Assembly (NCBI GenBank): GCA_963740945.1
Contig: CAVUGE010000025.1
Location: 124,001-188,000 of the forward strand
DNA: 64,000 nt
Direction: 5' to 3'
From: CAVQBP01 sp963740945
GTDB taxonomy: Bacteria; Bacteroidota; Ignavibacteria; Ignavibacteriales; Ignavibacteriaceae
In this document: one piece after another, positions 54,063 to 62,648 of the stretch
Layout: each line of letters starts with the position of its first letter
Position numbering within the stretch: position 1 is the stretch's first letter
Program-made: the position numbers and the translations under genes
Notes under the pieces: model-generated
Seen by the model: the letters and a program-made list of their open reading frames with translations, nothing else
What the model was told of the DNA's origin: nothing
The model's database searches: none

Positions 54063-54827
54063 ATGAAACAATCACTTATACTCTGGATTGGGTCTTTTGT
54101 TATCGCCTTTTTATTTGCCTTCTGGAATAGGTTCTCTTCTCCAGAATACCCAATCAGCGGTACCTTTGGAATTGATATGAAAAGTGTAACATATAAATTC
54201 GATAAGGTATATAGGGGAAATGATGATTATAAAATCATTATTAAAACAGAAACTGATACTTTAAATGGGTTGATATTATGGAGGGAAAAAGGGAGCAGTG
54301 CAGGATGGAATGTTTCAAGGATGAAATTTTCCGATAAAATGCTTTTAGGTAAGATACCGCATCAGCCACCTTCTACAGTAATTGAATATAGGGTAAAGGT
54401 ATGGTTGAATAAGAATGTACATTATCTGCCTCAAACGAGCAATGTAGTTTTGAAATATTTCAACAAAGTTCCATCATCAATTATGGGTTATTACTACTTT
54501 TTTTTATACCTTGCTTTAATATTTAGTGTAAGGACCGGCCTGGATTATTTTAATGAAAATCAAAAGATTAAAAAGCTTTCTCTATTTACAATTATGTTAT
54601 GGATTTCGAATGTTATGGTATTCAATCCGGTAAAGCATTCTTATGAACTAAGTACCCGAATAGGAACAACAATACTTCCAATTACTGTACTTTTTGATTT
54701 CACACACTTACTTTTACTTATAATCTGGATATTGGGAATTATTTTATTTTTCAATTTAAATAATTACAAAAAATGGGCTCTATTTATTGCAGGAGTCACT
54801 CTGATTGCTTTTTTATTTGTGAAATAA
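54063..54827 (+). CDS. membrane protein of unknown function
   Basis: The 254-residue protein has an N-terminal membrane helix and an extracytoplasmic beta-rich domain (about 30-140), resembling Ig-like modules (YKIIIKTETDTLNGLILW, VIEYRVKVWLNKNVHYLP). About four C-terminal membrane helices follow (from YYYFFLYLALIFSV to LFIAGVTLIAFLFVK). No motif gives a function. It sits alone between pgl and an inositol-monophosphatase-family gene. The following 260-bp spacer holds a 10-bp inverted repeat (54867-54876 / 54947-54956). Confidence 0.6.
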   Translation: MKQSLILWIGSFVIAFLFAFWNRFSSPEYPISGTFGIDMKSVTYKFDKVYRGNDDYKIIIKTETDTLNGLILWREKGSSAGWNVSRMKFSDKMLLGKIPHQPPSTVIEYRVKVWLNKNVHYLPQTSNVVLKYFNKVPSSIMGYYYFFLYLALIFSVRTGLDYFNENQKIKKLSLFTIMLWISNVMVFNPVKHSYELSTRIGTTILPITVLFDFTHLLLLIIWILGIILFFNLNNYKKWALFIAGVTLIAFLFVK

Positions 54828-55090
54828 AATATATTTGCCTTATGAAATAGAAAGTTTGAAAAAGGGCTCTCAACTATCCTTTTTTAAAGATAAAATTCTT
54901 CAGCCATATATGAGTATGCCTCACCACGAGTTTTTTCAAAAAACGGTAGTTGAGAGGGGGTTTTTTGAAGAAAAATCGAAAAATTCATGGAGGTTAAAAG
55001 GAGGAGAGGAAGTATCTAATTGAAATCCTTTCTTTTTATTAAACTAATTATTTTAGACAGATATGGAAGAATTATTAACCTTTGCATATA

Positions 55091-55852
55091 TTAATTTAAG
55101 ATATTGATTACTTCGTTATGGATATTCTTTGAAGATGCGATTATGCTGTTGCCTTTAACCGGATCATGACCATGATAATCAGTAATGATACCGCCTGTTC
55201 CTTTAATGATAGGTATCAAAGCTGCAGTATCCCAGAGATTCATTATTGGGTCGAGTTTTATATCGGCAAAGCCTGTTGCTACCAAATAATAGCCATAACA
55301 ATCCCCCCACCCTCTTACATACCTTACTTTTTTTATTAGCTGATGAAATTTATTTATATCCTGGTATTTTTCGATATTAGGATAATCTGTTATTAATAGA
55401 ACTGCATTGGACAGACTTTCACAATCTCTCACTTGAACCTTTTGTCCATTTAATTCCGCGTAAGAGTTATCACCTATTAAAAATTCATTCAGAATAGGAT
55501 GATTTATTACTCCCAATAGTGGTTCACCATTTCTGAGCAGGCCTATCAGTGTTCCAAAGGATATTGCACCACAAATAAAGCTGACCGTACCATCTATCGG
55601 GTCTAAAATCCATTTATATTCGGCATCATCATTATATGAAGCAAATTCCTCACCGATTATCCCGTGATCAGGAAATTCCTTCATAATCTCATTCCGCATA
55701 AGTTCTTCGGCTTTTTTATCGGCGATTGTTACCGGTGAAGCATCACTTTTTGAATCAACAGTAATTTTAGTTCGAAAATAACTTCTAATTATATTTCCGC
55801 TGATGTCCGATAAATGCTTAGTGAATAGTTTTAATTCCTTTATATTCTCCAT
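55091..55852 (-). CDS. inositol monophosphatase family phosphatase (histidinol-phosphatase-like)
   Basis: The 253-residue Li+-sensitive phosphatase fold has all metal-binding motifs: IIGEEFASYND, the DPIDGTVSF block, and the C-terminal NLWDTAALIPIIKGTGG. The family includes inositol monophosphatase, HisN-type histidinol phosphatase and CysQ. The SFICGAISFGTLIGLL segment after DPIDGT is closer to the histidinol-phosphatase group than to classical IMPase, which is only a suggestion. No his genes are nearby. Confidence 0.88.
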   Translation of the reverse strand: MENIKELKLFTKHLSDISGNIIRSYFRTKITVDSKSDASPVTIADKKAEELMRNEIMKEFPDHGIIGEEFASYNDDAEYKWILDPIDGTVSFICGAISFGTLIGLLRNGEPLLGVINHPILNEFLIGDNSYAELNGQKVQVRDCESLSNAVLLITDYPNIEKYQDINKFHQLIKKVRYVRGWGDCYGYYLVATGFADIKLDPIMNLWDTAALIPIIKGTGGIITDYHGHDPVKGNSIIASSKNIHNEVINILN

Positions 55853-55983
55853 TTAGAATCCCTTATTAAATAATCTGAATTATAAAATTAATTTTATATT
55901 TAAACATTAACAAATCTTTGACTTTCCAATGATAAGCTTATTTGATTTAATTATTAAACATTCAGATTTTCCGATAGTATATC

Positions 55984-56105
55984 GGGGGTGACCAAAAAGT
56001 AGAGCTTGTCATGCTGAACTTGATTCAGCATCTGTTTTCAGCGCAAAATTGCAAGGTTAGATTCCGGGTCAAGCCCGGAATGACACTTTTTAGTCGGCCC
56101 CTTTG
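55984..56105. repeat. double-hairpin small repeat with complementary loops
   Basis: Hairpin 1 is ATGCTGAA-CTTGA-TTCAGCAT (56011-56031) and hairpin 2 is ATTCCGGG-TCAAG-CCCGGAAT (56061-56081); both stems are perfect 8-mers. The loops CTTGA and TCAAG are reverse complements. Imperfect outer inverted repeats GGGGTGACCAAAAAGT and ACTTTTTAGTCGGCCCC bound the unit. Similar 'CCGGGTCAAGCCCGGAATGACA'-type sequences are familiar dispersed repeats in many bacterial genomes (recall, not searched). Confidence 0.75.
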
Positions 56106-56245
56106 ATTTTTGTTTTATTTATTCTAGTTAATAATATTTCACACCTGAAGGTGTTCTTTTAATGAGATATCGAAAGGCACGTTTAGCGTAACCATGTTTG
56201 CATAACATCAGTCATAAACTCACGTCACGCAAGAATAGGTATTTG

Positions 56246-56342
56246 AAAGATGACATCTTTATTTTCTAAATTGTAGCTTTATCTGAACTTACATTTTAAT
56301 AAAAAATTGAAGATAATTATTCTTATAAAAGATGTCATCTTT
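56246..56342 (+). repeat. 95-bp dyad-bounded repeat, copy E
   Basis: A 97-bp unit with perfect dyads AAAGATGACATCTTT (56246-56260) and AAAGATGTCATCTTT (56328-56342). The inner part (TTTATCTGAACTTACATT, TTAATAAAAAATTGAAG) aligns with copy C in the same direction and with B and D in reverse. The left flank AAGAATAGGTATTTG is the inverted counterpart of the right flanks of B and D, so terminal inverted repeats are about 30 bp or more. Confidence 0.87.
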
Positions 56343-56412
56343 ACATATTCGTAGCTTCAGTTATTAATTAAAAAATAATTATTTTTATTCATTAAAATTT
56401 GCAAATTATAGA

Positions 56413-56913
56413 ATGACAAATTATTTTATTGAGAAGTTAATGAATGAATTAGAAGAAAATATCGAACCTAAAAGACAGATTATATTATTAAAAATGATTT
56501 TATTCAATAATAATTATGCAGAATATCTGCTTAGAATGGAAAAGTTTAAGGATAAGATAAATTATTCTCCAAATCACCTATACTGGTCAAAAAATAACGA
56601 ACTTGTGGAATCTAAAAATATCGGGTTCTATGGTTTTAATAAAAATGAATCGATGGAGAAAATATTAGGGGATAAACAGTTAAGACCGTTACTAATCAGT
56701 CATATGGCTATAAAAGCAATACTGCAAAATGATAAACGAATTTTTGAAAAGTGGGAGATATCATTTGATAATCTTTCGGAGGAGTTATACAATTCTATTT
56801 CGGAAATTGAATTAATTCCAAAAGATGAATTAGAGAAACTACAAGGATTAATAGGAGAAATTAATAACCATGAGTATAAAGATGACATCTTTATAAAGAA
56901 AAATCATCTTTAA
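56413..56913 (+). CDS. uncharacterised protein with repeat-derived C-terminus
   Basis: The 166-residue acidic helical protein (MTNYFIEKLMNELEENIEPK) has no recognised motif, signal peptide or membrane segment. From residue 156 the reading frame enters a 95-bp dyad-bounded element starting at 56878, so the last eleven residues (KDDIFIKKNHL) are encoded by the repeat. The gene is flanked on both sides by copies of that element (56246-56342 upstream). It is convergent with the large kinase/pyrophosphorylase gene. It may be an accessory gene; expression is uncertain. Confidence 0.55.
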   Translation: MTNYFIEKLMNELEENIEPKRQIILLKMILFNNNYAEYLLRMEKFKDKINYSPNHLYWSKNNELVESKNIGFYGFNKNESMEKILGDKQLRPLLISHMAIKAILQNDKRIFEKWEISFDNLSEELYNSISEIELIPKDELEKLQGLIGEINNHEYKDDIFIKKNHL

Positions 56914-56972
56914 CTTTTATTTAAATGTAAATTTAAATAAAAGTTATTTTAATTGATAAAGATGTCATCTTT
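56878..56972 (+). repeat. 95-bp dyad-bounded repeat, copy F (overlaps a gene end)
   Basis: A 95-bp unit with perfect dyads at 56878-56892 and 56958-56972. Its centre differs from the other copies: it holds a long hairpin AACTTTTATTTAAAT (56912-56926) / ATTTAAATAAAAGTT (56931-56945) with a 4-nt loop. That hairpin could terminate both convergent genes. The left dyad is translated as part of the 166-residue ORF. Confidence 0.8.
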
Positions 56973-56992
56973 TAATACTGATTTTTTCGTAG

Positions 56993-59900
56993 TTAATTCC
57001 ATTTACAAATTGAACTGATATAATCTGCAGAACCGTCCCTAAGCCAGCCATCTAATTGAGCAGGTTCTTTTAACTGCTGTCCTCTAAAACGGGGTACGGA
57101 TAGGTATTGGCAATCAATAAAGGGAAGTCCGGTCATATCACCCCATAACTTTTCAAACTGAGCGACAGGATATATATCCTCCTGCCCTTTCCCCCATCTT
57201 TTTTTGACATCTTTAATGGTAATATACGTCGGCATTTTAGCGGCTAAATTACGAACAGATTCTAGAACAAGCTTCTCATTTCCAAGATCATTTCTGTTTA
57301 ATGAAAAAGATTCTAATAATTTATCAATATTAATCCATGAAGTGAGAGTATTATAGAAAGTTAAATCAAATTCAATTTCTTCTTTAGGTAATGCCAGGCT
57401 TTCAACTAAACGTAAATTCCCATTAACTCTAGCTAAACCTCCTCCCCTATCATCAATACGTTTTGTAGTAACTTCCATGGTTAGTGTTTTACTATTACTA
57501 ATATGATATCCTAAAATAGAGGGCTCAAGATTAGCCCCGAGAGTATCTATATTGTGCGACATTAAATACTTCAGATTAGGATTTTCATCAATCATTTTTT
57601 TCAAAGTGCCGTTTAAGAACATATTAGGAATTTCATACCAGTGTCCTACCGGATGCAAACACTGACGGGCAATATTATCAGTATAGTCGGAACCCTGTCC
57701 TTTATTTTCAACCCAATTCAAAAAGGCTGCTCTCAAGCTTTCCAATACTTTTTGAGCCTGTACATCAAGCAACTGCTGCGGCATTTCTTCCCAGAGATAG
57801 AGTAAATCCCTTTTCATTGGAATCATTCTCAGTCCGATAAATTTTCCTTGTGATAAATAAATCGAACCGCTATAATTATAGTTTTTATCAATTTTTAATT
57901 TATATTCTACCGGATTATGAGTTAAATAGCTTGTGGTGAAGACATGCTGAACTTTCCTACCACACAACTCACTTATTTTATTACTTTTAGCAAGATGTAT
58001 TTCAATAAAACTTCTATGTTTACCATCTAATTTATAAAACGGATGTAAAGCTTTAACAACCCCAGCTCCTTTAGTCCACCTGCTTCCAATACCGCCTGCA
58101 AATGATACCACCGCCACTTCGCCATTCTGCAATGCAGTAAGCCCAATTTTATAATATTTATCTTTAGTAATACTTGAATATCCGGTTACATCTCCTTCTT
58201 TCGCATCGGTTATTTGTGTATTAACAGGGAGCTTATTCTGGGATAAACCAATCCTCCCATTTTTTAAATCGGCTCTTATTTGTTCATGCTGAATTGAATC
58301 GAAGCCAAACTTCTTTAACAAATCAGCAAGATTTTCTTTTGTCTCATTAACGGAGACTTTTTGAGGTAAGATTATATCAAATAGTGAATTTAATAAACCG
58401 GAATAATTTTTATTTTCACGGGCGATATAACTTAACTCTTCCAACTCGGTTCTCTGGACTGACGTTAATTCATGGCTTTCTTTCTTTAAGAGTCCGGGAG
58501 TAATAATAGAATAATATCCGCCCGGCATTAATGCTTTTTCATTTTGCAGCAGTTCTGAATAAGAACCTTTTTCGTTTATTTCGAAGTCATAAACAACCGG
58601 TTCCATAGCAAAGGGAACGGAATCTTTTAAATCATTCTTTAATTCAGACATTAAATTTTGAATATCAACTTGCGCTTTCTTTTTAATTTGGGGATTAAAG
58701 ATAAATCCCATTCCGCCGCCGGACATTCCCCCCATCATCCAGAATCCCCAGAAATCGGAAGTATATTTCTTTTCAACTTCTTTAATTAAAGTTTCAGTAA
58801 ATAAATTAGTTGCCCATGGAATGATAGTCTGAATAGGGCCAAAAAAATTCTTTTGAGTTAATTTCCCGATTGCTCTAACATCACCGGATTCCAGTTTTCC
58901 GAGAATCGAGTCAAAAATATTTATAGCTTCTTTTCTTCCATTCCACTCTGCTTTTGATCTCAATAAATATTTTTCAGTAACCATCTCCAGTATCGGTCCG
59001 ACATCCTGAGCTATACCGCCATGGACCATAACAAGGCTATTTTGAAGCAATTTTCTTGTTTCTTTAGAAACATCAGAATACTCCAGCACTTTATGTTTTG
59101 GCAAAAGACAGCCATTGCTTATACCAAATTCAGGGTCACCTTCCAATGCATCGACCCCTTTTATAGTTTTCATTCCGGGCCATATACCTCCGCTATCCTG
59201 CCATCCTCCTCCTGAACCAGCTAACCATTCACCCAGAATAGCGCGGGCAGCAACAATTCTTCTTTCCGCTTCCGTTAATTCTCCCGTTAAGTTTTTAATT
59301 TGTCCGGTAGCCCGCATACAGATTGAAATTAACGATGCGAGCAAATTAGTGGATACAGCGAGACGGGAGCCTTTGGGAATATTATTAACCTTGCTGACTA
59401 TTTCTATACCGTAACCGGGTTTTATTAAACGGGATAACAATTTAGATAAAGGCTGTCCGGCACCTTCCATACCGGGTGGAATAATTCCCGATGCAATCAC
59501 TGCAGCTTTTAACAGTCCGAGATAATCTTTTGCAAAGTCAAAGACTTCGTCAATTGTTTTTATTTCCGAAGAAGCATCTAAATCAACACTGGTAAGCTTT
59601 AATATAGGTTTATCAATAATTCTAAAGTAAGTTTCTATAGGAGGCTGCGGTTTAGTATGTTTCCCGTCTGTAAGGACAGATAAATTAACAGAAACATTAA
59701 TGACCCTTGCACCCTGAGGGAAATCCATTCCTAAAAAGAAAATATCGCTCCATCCGCTATGAGATAAGTCCATTCGCACAGGGGTCTGCTCATGGATAAC
59801 CGGGAATAAATTAGCCGGAGAAATATTTTCATGTAATTCTTTTCTAATTCGTAAAGGATGGTCATCCGGATGACCTATTCTAAACATCCAGTTGTTGCCT

Positions 59901-60316
59901 TTAATAGATCTCACACTTTTTCTAACCTGGTCAGCTAAGGTTTGAAACCCGAGACTTTGATATGTTTTAGCAAGAGCACTTGATAGACCGTCGCTTAATC
60001 CGTTTTTTGCAATTGAATTACGGAAGAGATCAATCGCTTCAATATATCTTCTGTTTAAAAGATGGTCATATCCTTCAAAAGGTATTAAACCTTTTCCGGT
60101 TAATCTTTTTTCAGGTAAATGGAACCTGTATATAGAATAGAGAAAAAATAAAGCCCGGACCCTTTCATATAAATTATCACAGTTTCTCCAAAAATATTCG
60201 AGCCCTTCGCATTCTTTTAAGAGATCATCCAGGGATAATTTTTGACAGTAATCATCTAAAGAAGTATTTCTTACACCTGGATCTTGAGAAGTTATAAATT
60301 CAATAAGTGTATTCAT
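56993..60316 (-). CDS. fusion of GHMP sugar kinase and UDPGP-type nucleotidyltransferase
   Basis: The 1107-residue bifunctional protein begins with a helical N-terminal region (1-170). A GHMP/fucokinase-like module spans about 180-560, with RMDLSHSGWSD (motif 1), PKGSRLAVSTNLLAS (motif 2, altered from GSGLGTSS) and MMGGMSGGGMGFIF (motif 3). A UDPGP-type pyrophosphorylase module follows (about 640-1060) with VSFAGGIGSRWTKGAGVVKAL. The kinase-then-transferase order is reversed relative to Bacteroides FKP (pyrophosphorylase first, fucokinase second). The substrate may be fucose, arabinose, galactose or similar. It would form an activated nucleotide sugar in one polypeptide. It follows a separate nucleotidyltransferase gene by 13 bp on the same strand. 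Confidence 0.75.
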   Translation of the reverse strand: MNTLIEFITSQDPGVRNTSLDDYCQKLSLDDLLKECEGLEYFWRNCDNLYERVRALFFLYSIYRFHLPEKRLTGKGLIPFEGYDHLLNRRYIEAIDLFRNSIAKNGLSDGLSSALAKTYQSLGFQTLADQVRKSVRSIKGNNWMFRIGHPDDHPLRIRKELHENISPANLFPVIHEQTPVRMDLSHSGWSDIFFLGMDFPQGARVINVSVNLSVLTDGKHTKPQPPIETYFRIIDKPILKLTSVDLDASSEIKTIDEVFDFAKDYLGLLKAAVIASGIIPPGMEGAGQPLSKLLSRLIKPGYGIEIVSKVNNIPKGSRLAVSTNLLASLISICMRATGQIKNLTGELTEAERRIVAARAILGEWLAGSGGGWQDSGGIWPGMKTIKGVDALEGDPEFGISNGCLLPKHKVLEYSDVSKETRKLLQNSLVMVHGGIAQDVGPILEMVTEKYLLRSKAEWNGRKEAINIFDSILGKLESGDVRAIGKLTQKNFFGPIQTIIPWATNLFTETLIKEVEKKYTSDFWGFWMMGGMSGGGMGFIFNPQIKKKAQVDIQNLMSELKNDLKDSVPFAMEPVVYDFEINEKGSYSELLQNEKALMPGGYYSIITPGLLKKESHELTSVQRTELEELSYIARENKNYSGLLNSLFDIILPQKVSVNETKENLADLLKKFGFDSIQHEQIRADLKNGRIGLSQNKLPVNTQITDAKEGDVTGYSSITKDKYYKIGLTALQNGEVAVVSFAGGIGSRWTKGAGVVKALHPFYKLDGKHRSFIEIHLAKSNKISELCGRKVQHVFTTSYLTHNPVEYKLKIDKNYNYSGSIYLSQGKFIGLRMIPMKRDLLYLWEEMPQQLLDVQAQKVLESLRAAFLNWVENKGQGSDYTDNIARQCLHPVGHWYEIPNMFLNGTLKKMIDENPNLKYLMSHNIDTLGANLEPSILGYHISNSKTLTMEVTTKRIDDRGGGLARVNGNLRLVESLALPKEEIEFDLTFYNTLTSWINIDKLLESFSLNRNDLGNEKLVLESVRNLAAKMPTYITIKDVKKRWGKGQEDIYPVAQFEKLWGDMTGLPFIDCQYLSVPRFRGQQLKEPAQLDGWLRDGSADYISSICKWN

Positions 60317-60329
60317 AGAATGGGATTTT

Positions 60330-61199
60330 TTAATCGACCTGTTTGTTAAGAAAACTTAACTCTTTTTGAGCCAGCAGTTCAAGCATCTTAGTAAGGACCA
60401 ATTCCCTGTCTTTTCCGTTAAGGGCTATTGCGATCTGGGCAGTAAATAAACCGTATTTAGAGCCGATATCATATCTCATACCCGGAAATTCGAAAGCCAA
60501 GTATTGTTCTTTTTTAGACAATTCATTTAAAGCAGAGGAAAGAGTTACATTAACAGGGTTACTGCTTTTTTTTAGTTCAAATCCCAGCAAATCAAATACT
60601 GAAGGAGTTAATACATGTATACCGAAAAAGCATAAATAATGGCTGGAACGCAGTCCCGGAATAATTAAATTCTGTTCAGCTTCGGTTGGTGTGGGCTTTT
60701 CCATAACTTTATCAACTTTATAAAGAGCTTTATTCCCGGGAACTCTCTTACCTCCGATTGTTCCATAAAAAGGGAGCTGTGTTTCGGAAGTTGATTGAAC
60801 TGCAGATACGGTACAAGCTTCTTTTTCCGCTATTTTAACCAGCTTTTCTGAGCAACCTTCGGGGAGCAGACTCACATTTAAATGATCGCCGACAAGATGT
60901 AATATGGAAGATTTCTCGGAAAATTCTTTTGCAGAATAGACAGCGTGACCATAACCAAGCGGTTCATATTGATAAATAAAGCTTATGCGGCTGTTGTAAT
61001 CTTTTACAACCTCTTTATACCTATTCTCATCTTCGGGATTAATAACAATACCAATATCTTCAACACCTGCAGCTAAGGTTTCTTCTATAATTATTTCCAA
61101 AACCGATTTTTCTATTCCGTCGCGGTCTACCAGTGTCTGCAGCGGCAAATTTCTTTGTTTTCTACCTGCAGCAGTAATTACAGCTTTTTTTGTTTTCAT
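60330..61199 (-). CDS. GalU-like nucleotidyltransferase with atypical signature
   Basis: The 289-residue NTP-transferase-fold protein is of UTP-glucose-1-phosphate uridylyltransferase type. Recognisable segments are FIYQYEPLGYGHAVYSA, ILHLVGDHL, and DKVMEKPTPTEAEQNLIIPGL with the sugar-binding region GMRYDIGSKYG. The first loop reads VITAAGRKQRNLPLQTLVDRD instead of the usual A-G-x-G-T-R-F-x-P-x-T-K, so the conserved pyrophosphate-loop arginine lies in a changed context. It is immediately upstream of the kinase-pyrophosphorylase fusion, indicating a shared nucleotide-sugar route. Confidence 0.8.
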   Translation of the reverse strand: MKTKKAVITAAGRKQRNLPLQTLVDRDGIEKSVLEIIIEETLAAGVEDIGIVINPEDENRYKEVVKDYNSRISFIYQYEPLGYGHAVYSAKEFSEKSSILHLVGDHLNVSLLPEGCSEKLVKIAEKEACTVSAVQSTSETQLPFYGTIGGKRVPGNKALYKVDKVMEKPTPTEAEQNLIIPGLRSSHYLCFFGIHVLTPSVFDLLGFELKKSSNPVNVTLSSALNELSKKEQYLAFEFPGMRYDIGSKYGLFTAQIAIALNGKDRELVLTKMLELLAQKELSFLNKQVD

Positions 61200-61457
61200 T
61201 TATTTTGAATCTTAACTTTATTATATGTAAAAATTACCCCTTAAAAAATAACCATTTGAAGATTCAATTAATAGTGTTTGAATAGGACTAAACTATAAAA
61301 ATACCGTTTAATCCCCAAGAATTAAAAATATAATATCCAGATTAAATTTGTTAAGTTATTTTAATTCATTTGGCAGATGAGAACAAATGAGATATAAAAT
61401 GAATAAACATTTAATTATTTCAAGATGGAATTCATACAGATTTCATTCGAATATTAA

Positions 61458-61512
61458 GCGTATTCATAGCGCATTCACTGCGTTTTCACAGCGTATTCAG
61501 AGCGTTTTCACT
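61458..61512. repeat. tandem array of five 11-bp GCG-units (array 2)
   Basis: Units start at 61458, 61469, 61480, 61491 and 61502: GCGTATTCATA, GCGCATTCACT, GCGTTTTCACA, GCGTATTCAGA, GCGTTTTCACT. Period, copy number and the leading GCG equal those of array 1 at 31645, though the remaining bases differ (TTCA core here, GGTGGA core there). Confidence 0.85.
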
Positions 61513-61643
61513 TTGGAAGAAGGCCGGATATTCAAACTCTTTGCATCTTTACCAGTGGTGTCCAAAACAATTTCGTAGAAGAAAATTTCTCGAGAAAATT
61601 AACAGAAATGCTAAAATTTTGTTTGGCATAAAACCCATCCCAA

Positions 61644-61666
61644 CCCTTCCCTTGAGAAAGGAAGGG
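61644..61666. repeat. CCCTTCC/GGAAGGG hairpin
   Basis: CCCTTCC (61644-61650) pairs with GGAAGGG (61660-61666) around CTTGAGAAA, within the phrase CCCATCCCAACCCTTCC. Such G/C-rich hairpins stand out in this A/T-rich spacer and recur in various genomes as dispersed repeats (recall). No T-tract follows. Confidence 0.45.
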
Positions 61667-61873
61667 CTTATAATAATTTATGTCTTATCGTTATAATTCT
61701 ATCAGAATATTATCATTTAACGTTTTATTGGTAAAATGCAGAGCGAGAGTTGATTTTATTTTGGACAGATATAATCTTTAGCTTTAAAATAGTTTGACTT
61801 CTCAGAAACTTGGGATATATTATTATTGCAGTAAGTAGTATTTTATTCTAAACCTTATAATAAGATTAATATT

Positions 61874-62518
61874 ATGTACGATCTACCATATTATAAAGAA
61901 AAAAATGAGCGGGTAATTAAAGAATTTATCGACCAGAATCCTTTTGCTTTTTTAGCCGGATGTGATTCGGAAAATAAACCTATTGCTACGCAGGTGCCGG
62001 TTTTTATTGAAGAACATGAAGGGAGAAAAATACTAAGAGGACATATAATGAGGAATACGGATCATCATAAAGCATTTTTAAATAATGAAAATGTGCTTGT
62101 AGTTTTCACAGGTAATCACACCTATGTAAGTGCTACATGGTATAGTAATCCGCATCTTCCTTCTACCTGGAACTACATGAGTGTACACGCTAGGGGTATC
62201 ATAAGGTTCCTAGATGATGCCGCATTAGAATCTGTGCTGCGAAAAACCACACTTCATTTTGAAAATTATAATCCCCATTCAACAACGGTTTTTGATAATC
62301 TTCCTTCAGAGCATGTACAAAAATTAATGAAAGCAATCGTCGCCTTTGAAATTGAAATAAAAGAAATTGATAATGTTTTCAAATTAAGTCAGGACAGAGA
62401 CCTGGAAAGTTTTCAAAACATAAAGGAGAAGCTTAGTGAGCAGGGTGAAGATGGGAAAGTAATTGCTGCTGAAATGGAAAAAAGGAGAAAGGAATTATTT
62501 CCTAATAATATTACATAG
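61874..62518 (+). CDS. FMN-binding PaiB-type protein
   Basis: The 214-residue protein matches the PaiB/FMN-binding split-barrel family. The N-terminal YDLPYYKEKNERVIKEFIDQNPFAFL is followed by RGHIMRNTDHHKAF, VVFTGNHTYVSATWY and WNYMSVHARGIIRFL. Members act as negative regulators or FMN-binding oxidoreductase-like proteins; the reaction is not settled. The gene is isolated between a repeat-containing spacer and an outer-membrane protein gene. Confidence 0.85.
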   Translation: MYDLPYYKEKNERVIKEFIDQNPFAFLAGCDSENKPIATQVPVFIEEHEGRKILRGHIMRNTDHHKAFLNNENVLVVFTGNHTYVSATWYSNPHLPSTWNYMSVHARGIIRFLDDAALESVLRKTTLHFENYNPHSTTVFDNLPSEHVQKLMKAIVAFEIEIKEIDNVFKLSQDRDLESFQNIKEKLSEQGEDGKVIAAEMEKRRKELFPNNIT

Positions 62519-62648
62519 ATATCCTTTATTCCCTGGCTTAATTTAAAACGTATATACTTTATCATACTACAAAAGAGAAAATATTTAGTCAGGAGTTGAA
62601 TGAAGAATAAAAATTTTCTGATATGAACTAAAAATATGGAAATGCAGA

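Larger units (their letters stand above)
55853..56412. other. repeat-rich intergenic region
   Basis: No gene is visible in about 560 bp. From left to right it holds a 9-bp inverted repeat AATCTGAAT / ATTCAGATT, the double-hairpin element at 55984-56105, the palindrome ACACCT-GA-AGGTGT (56141-56154), and the full 95-bp dyad-bounded element at 56246-56342. The stacking of unrelated small repeats suggests a landing zone for non-autonomous elements. Confidence 0.6.
61200..61873. other. intergenic region with 11-bp array and hairpin
   Basis: No convincing gene is visible in about 670 bp; a 63-codon open frame over the array has an 11-bp period incompatible with steady coding. It holds a 9-bp inverted repeat TTGAATCTT / AAGATTCAA (61205-61213 and 61259-61267), the five-unit array at 61458-61512, and a CCCTTCC / GGAAGGG hairpin (61644-61666). 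Otherwise A/T-rich. Confidence 0.6.

Noticed and set aside
54835..55023. 62-codon TTG-start open frame after the membrane protein gene
   Set aside because: No ATG start at the 5' end, includes both arms of a 10-bp inverted repeat, composition not convincingly protein-like; described as spacer instead.
61387..61578. 63-codon open frame over the 11-bp array
   Set aside because: Spans an 11-bp periodic repeat, so the reading frame rotates through the units, with no conserved motif or ribosome-binding site.
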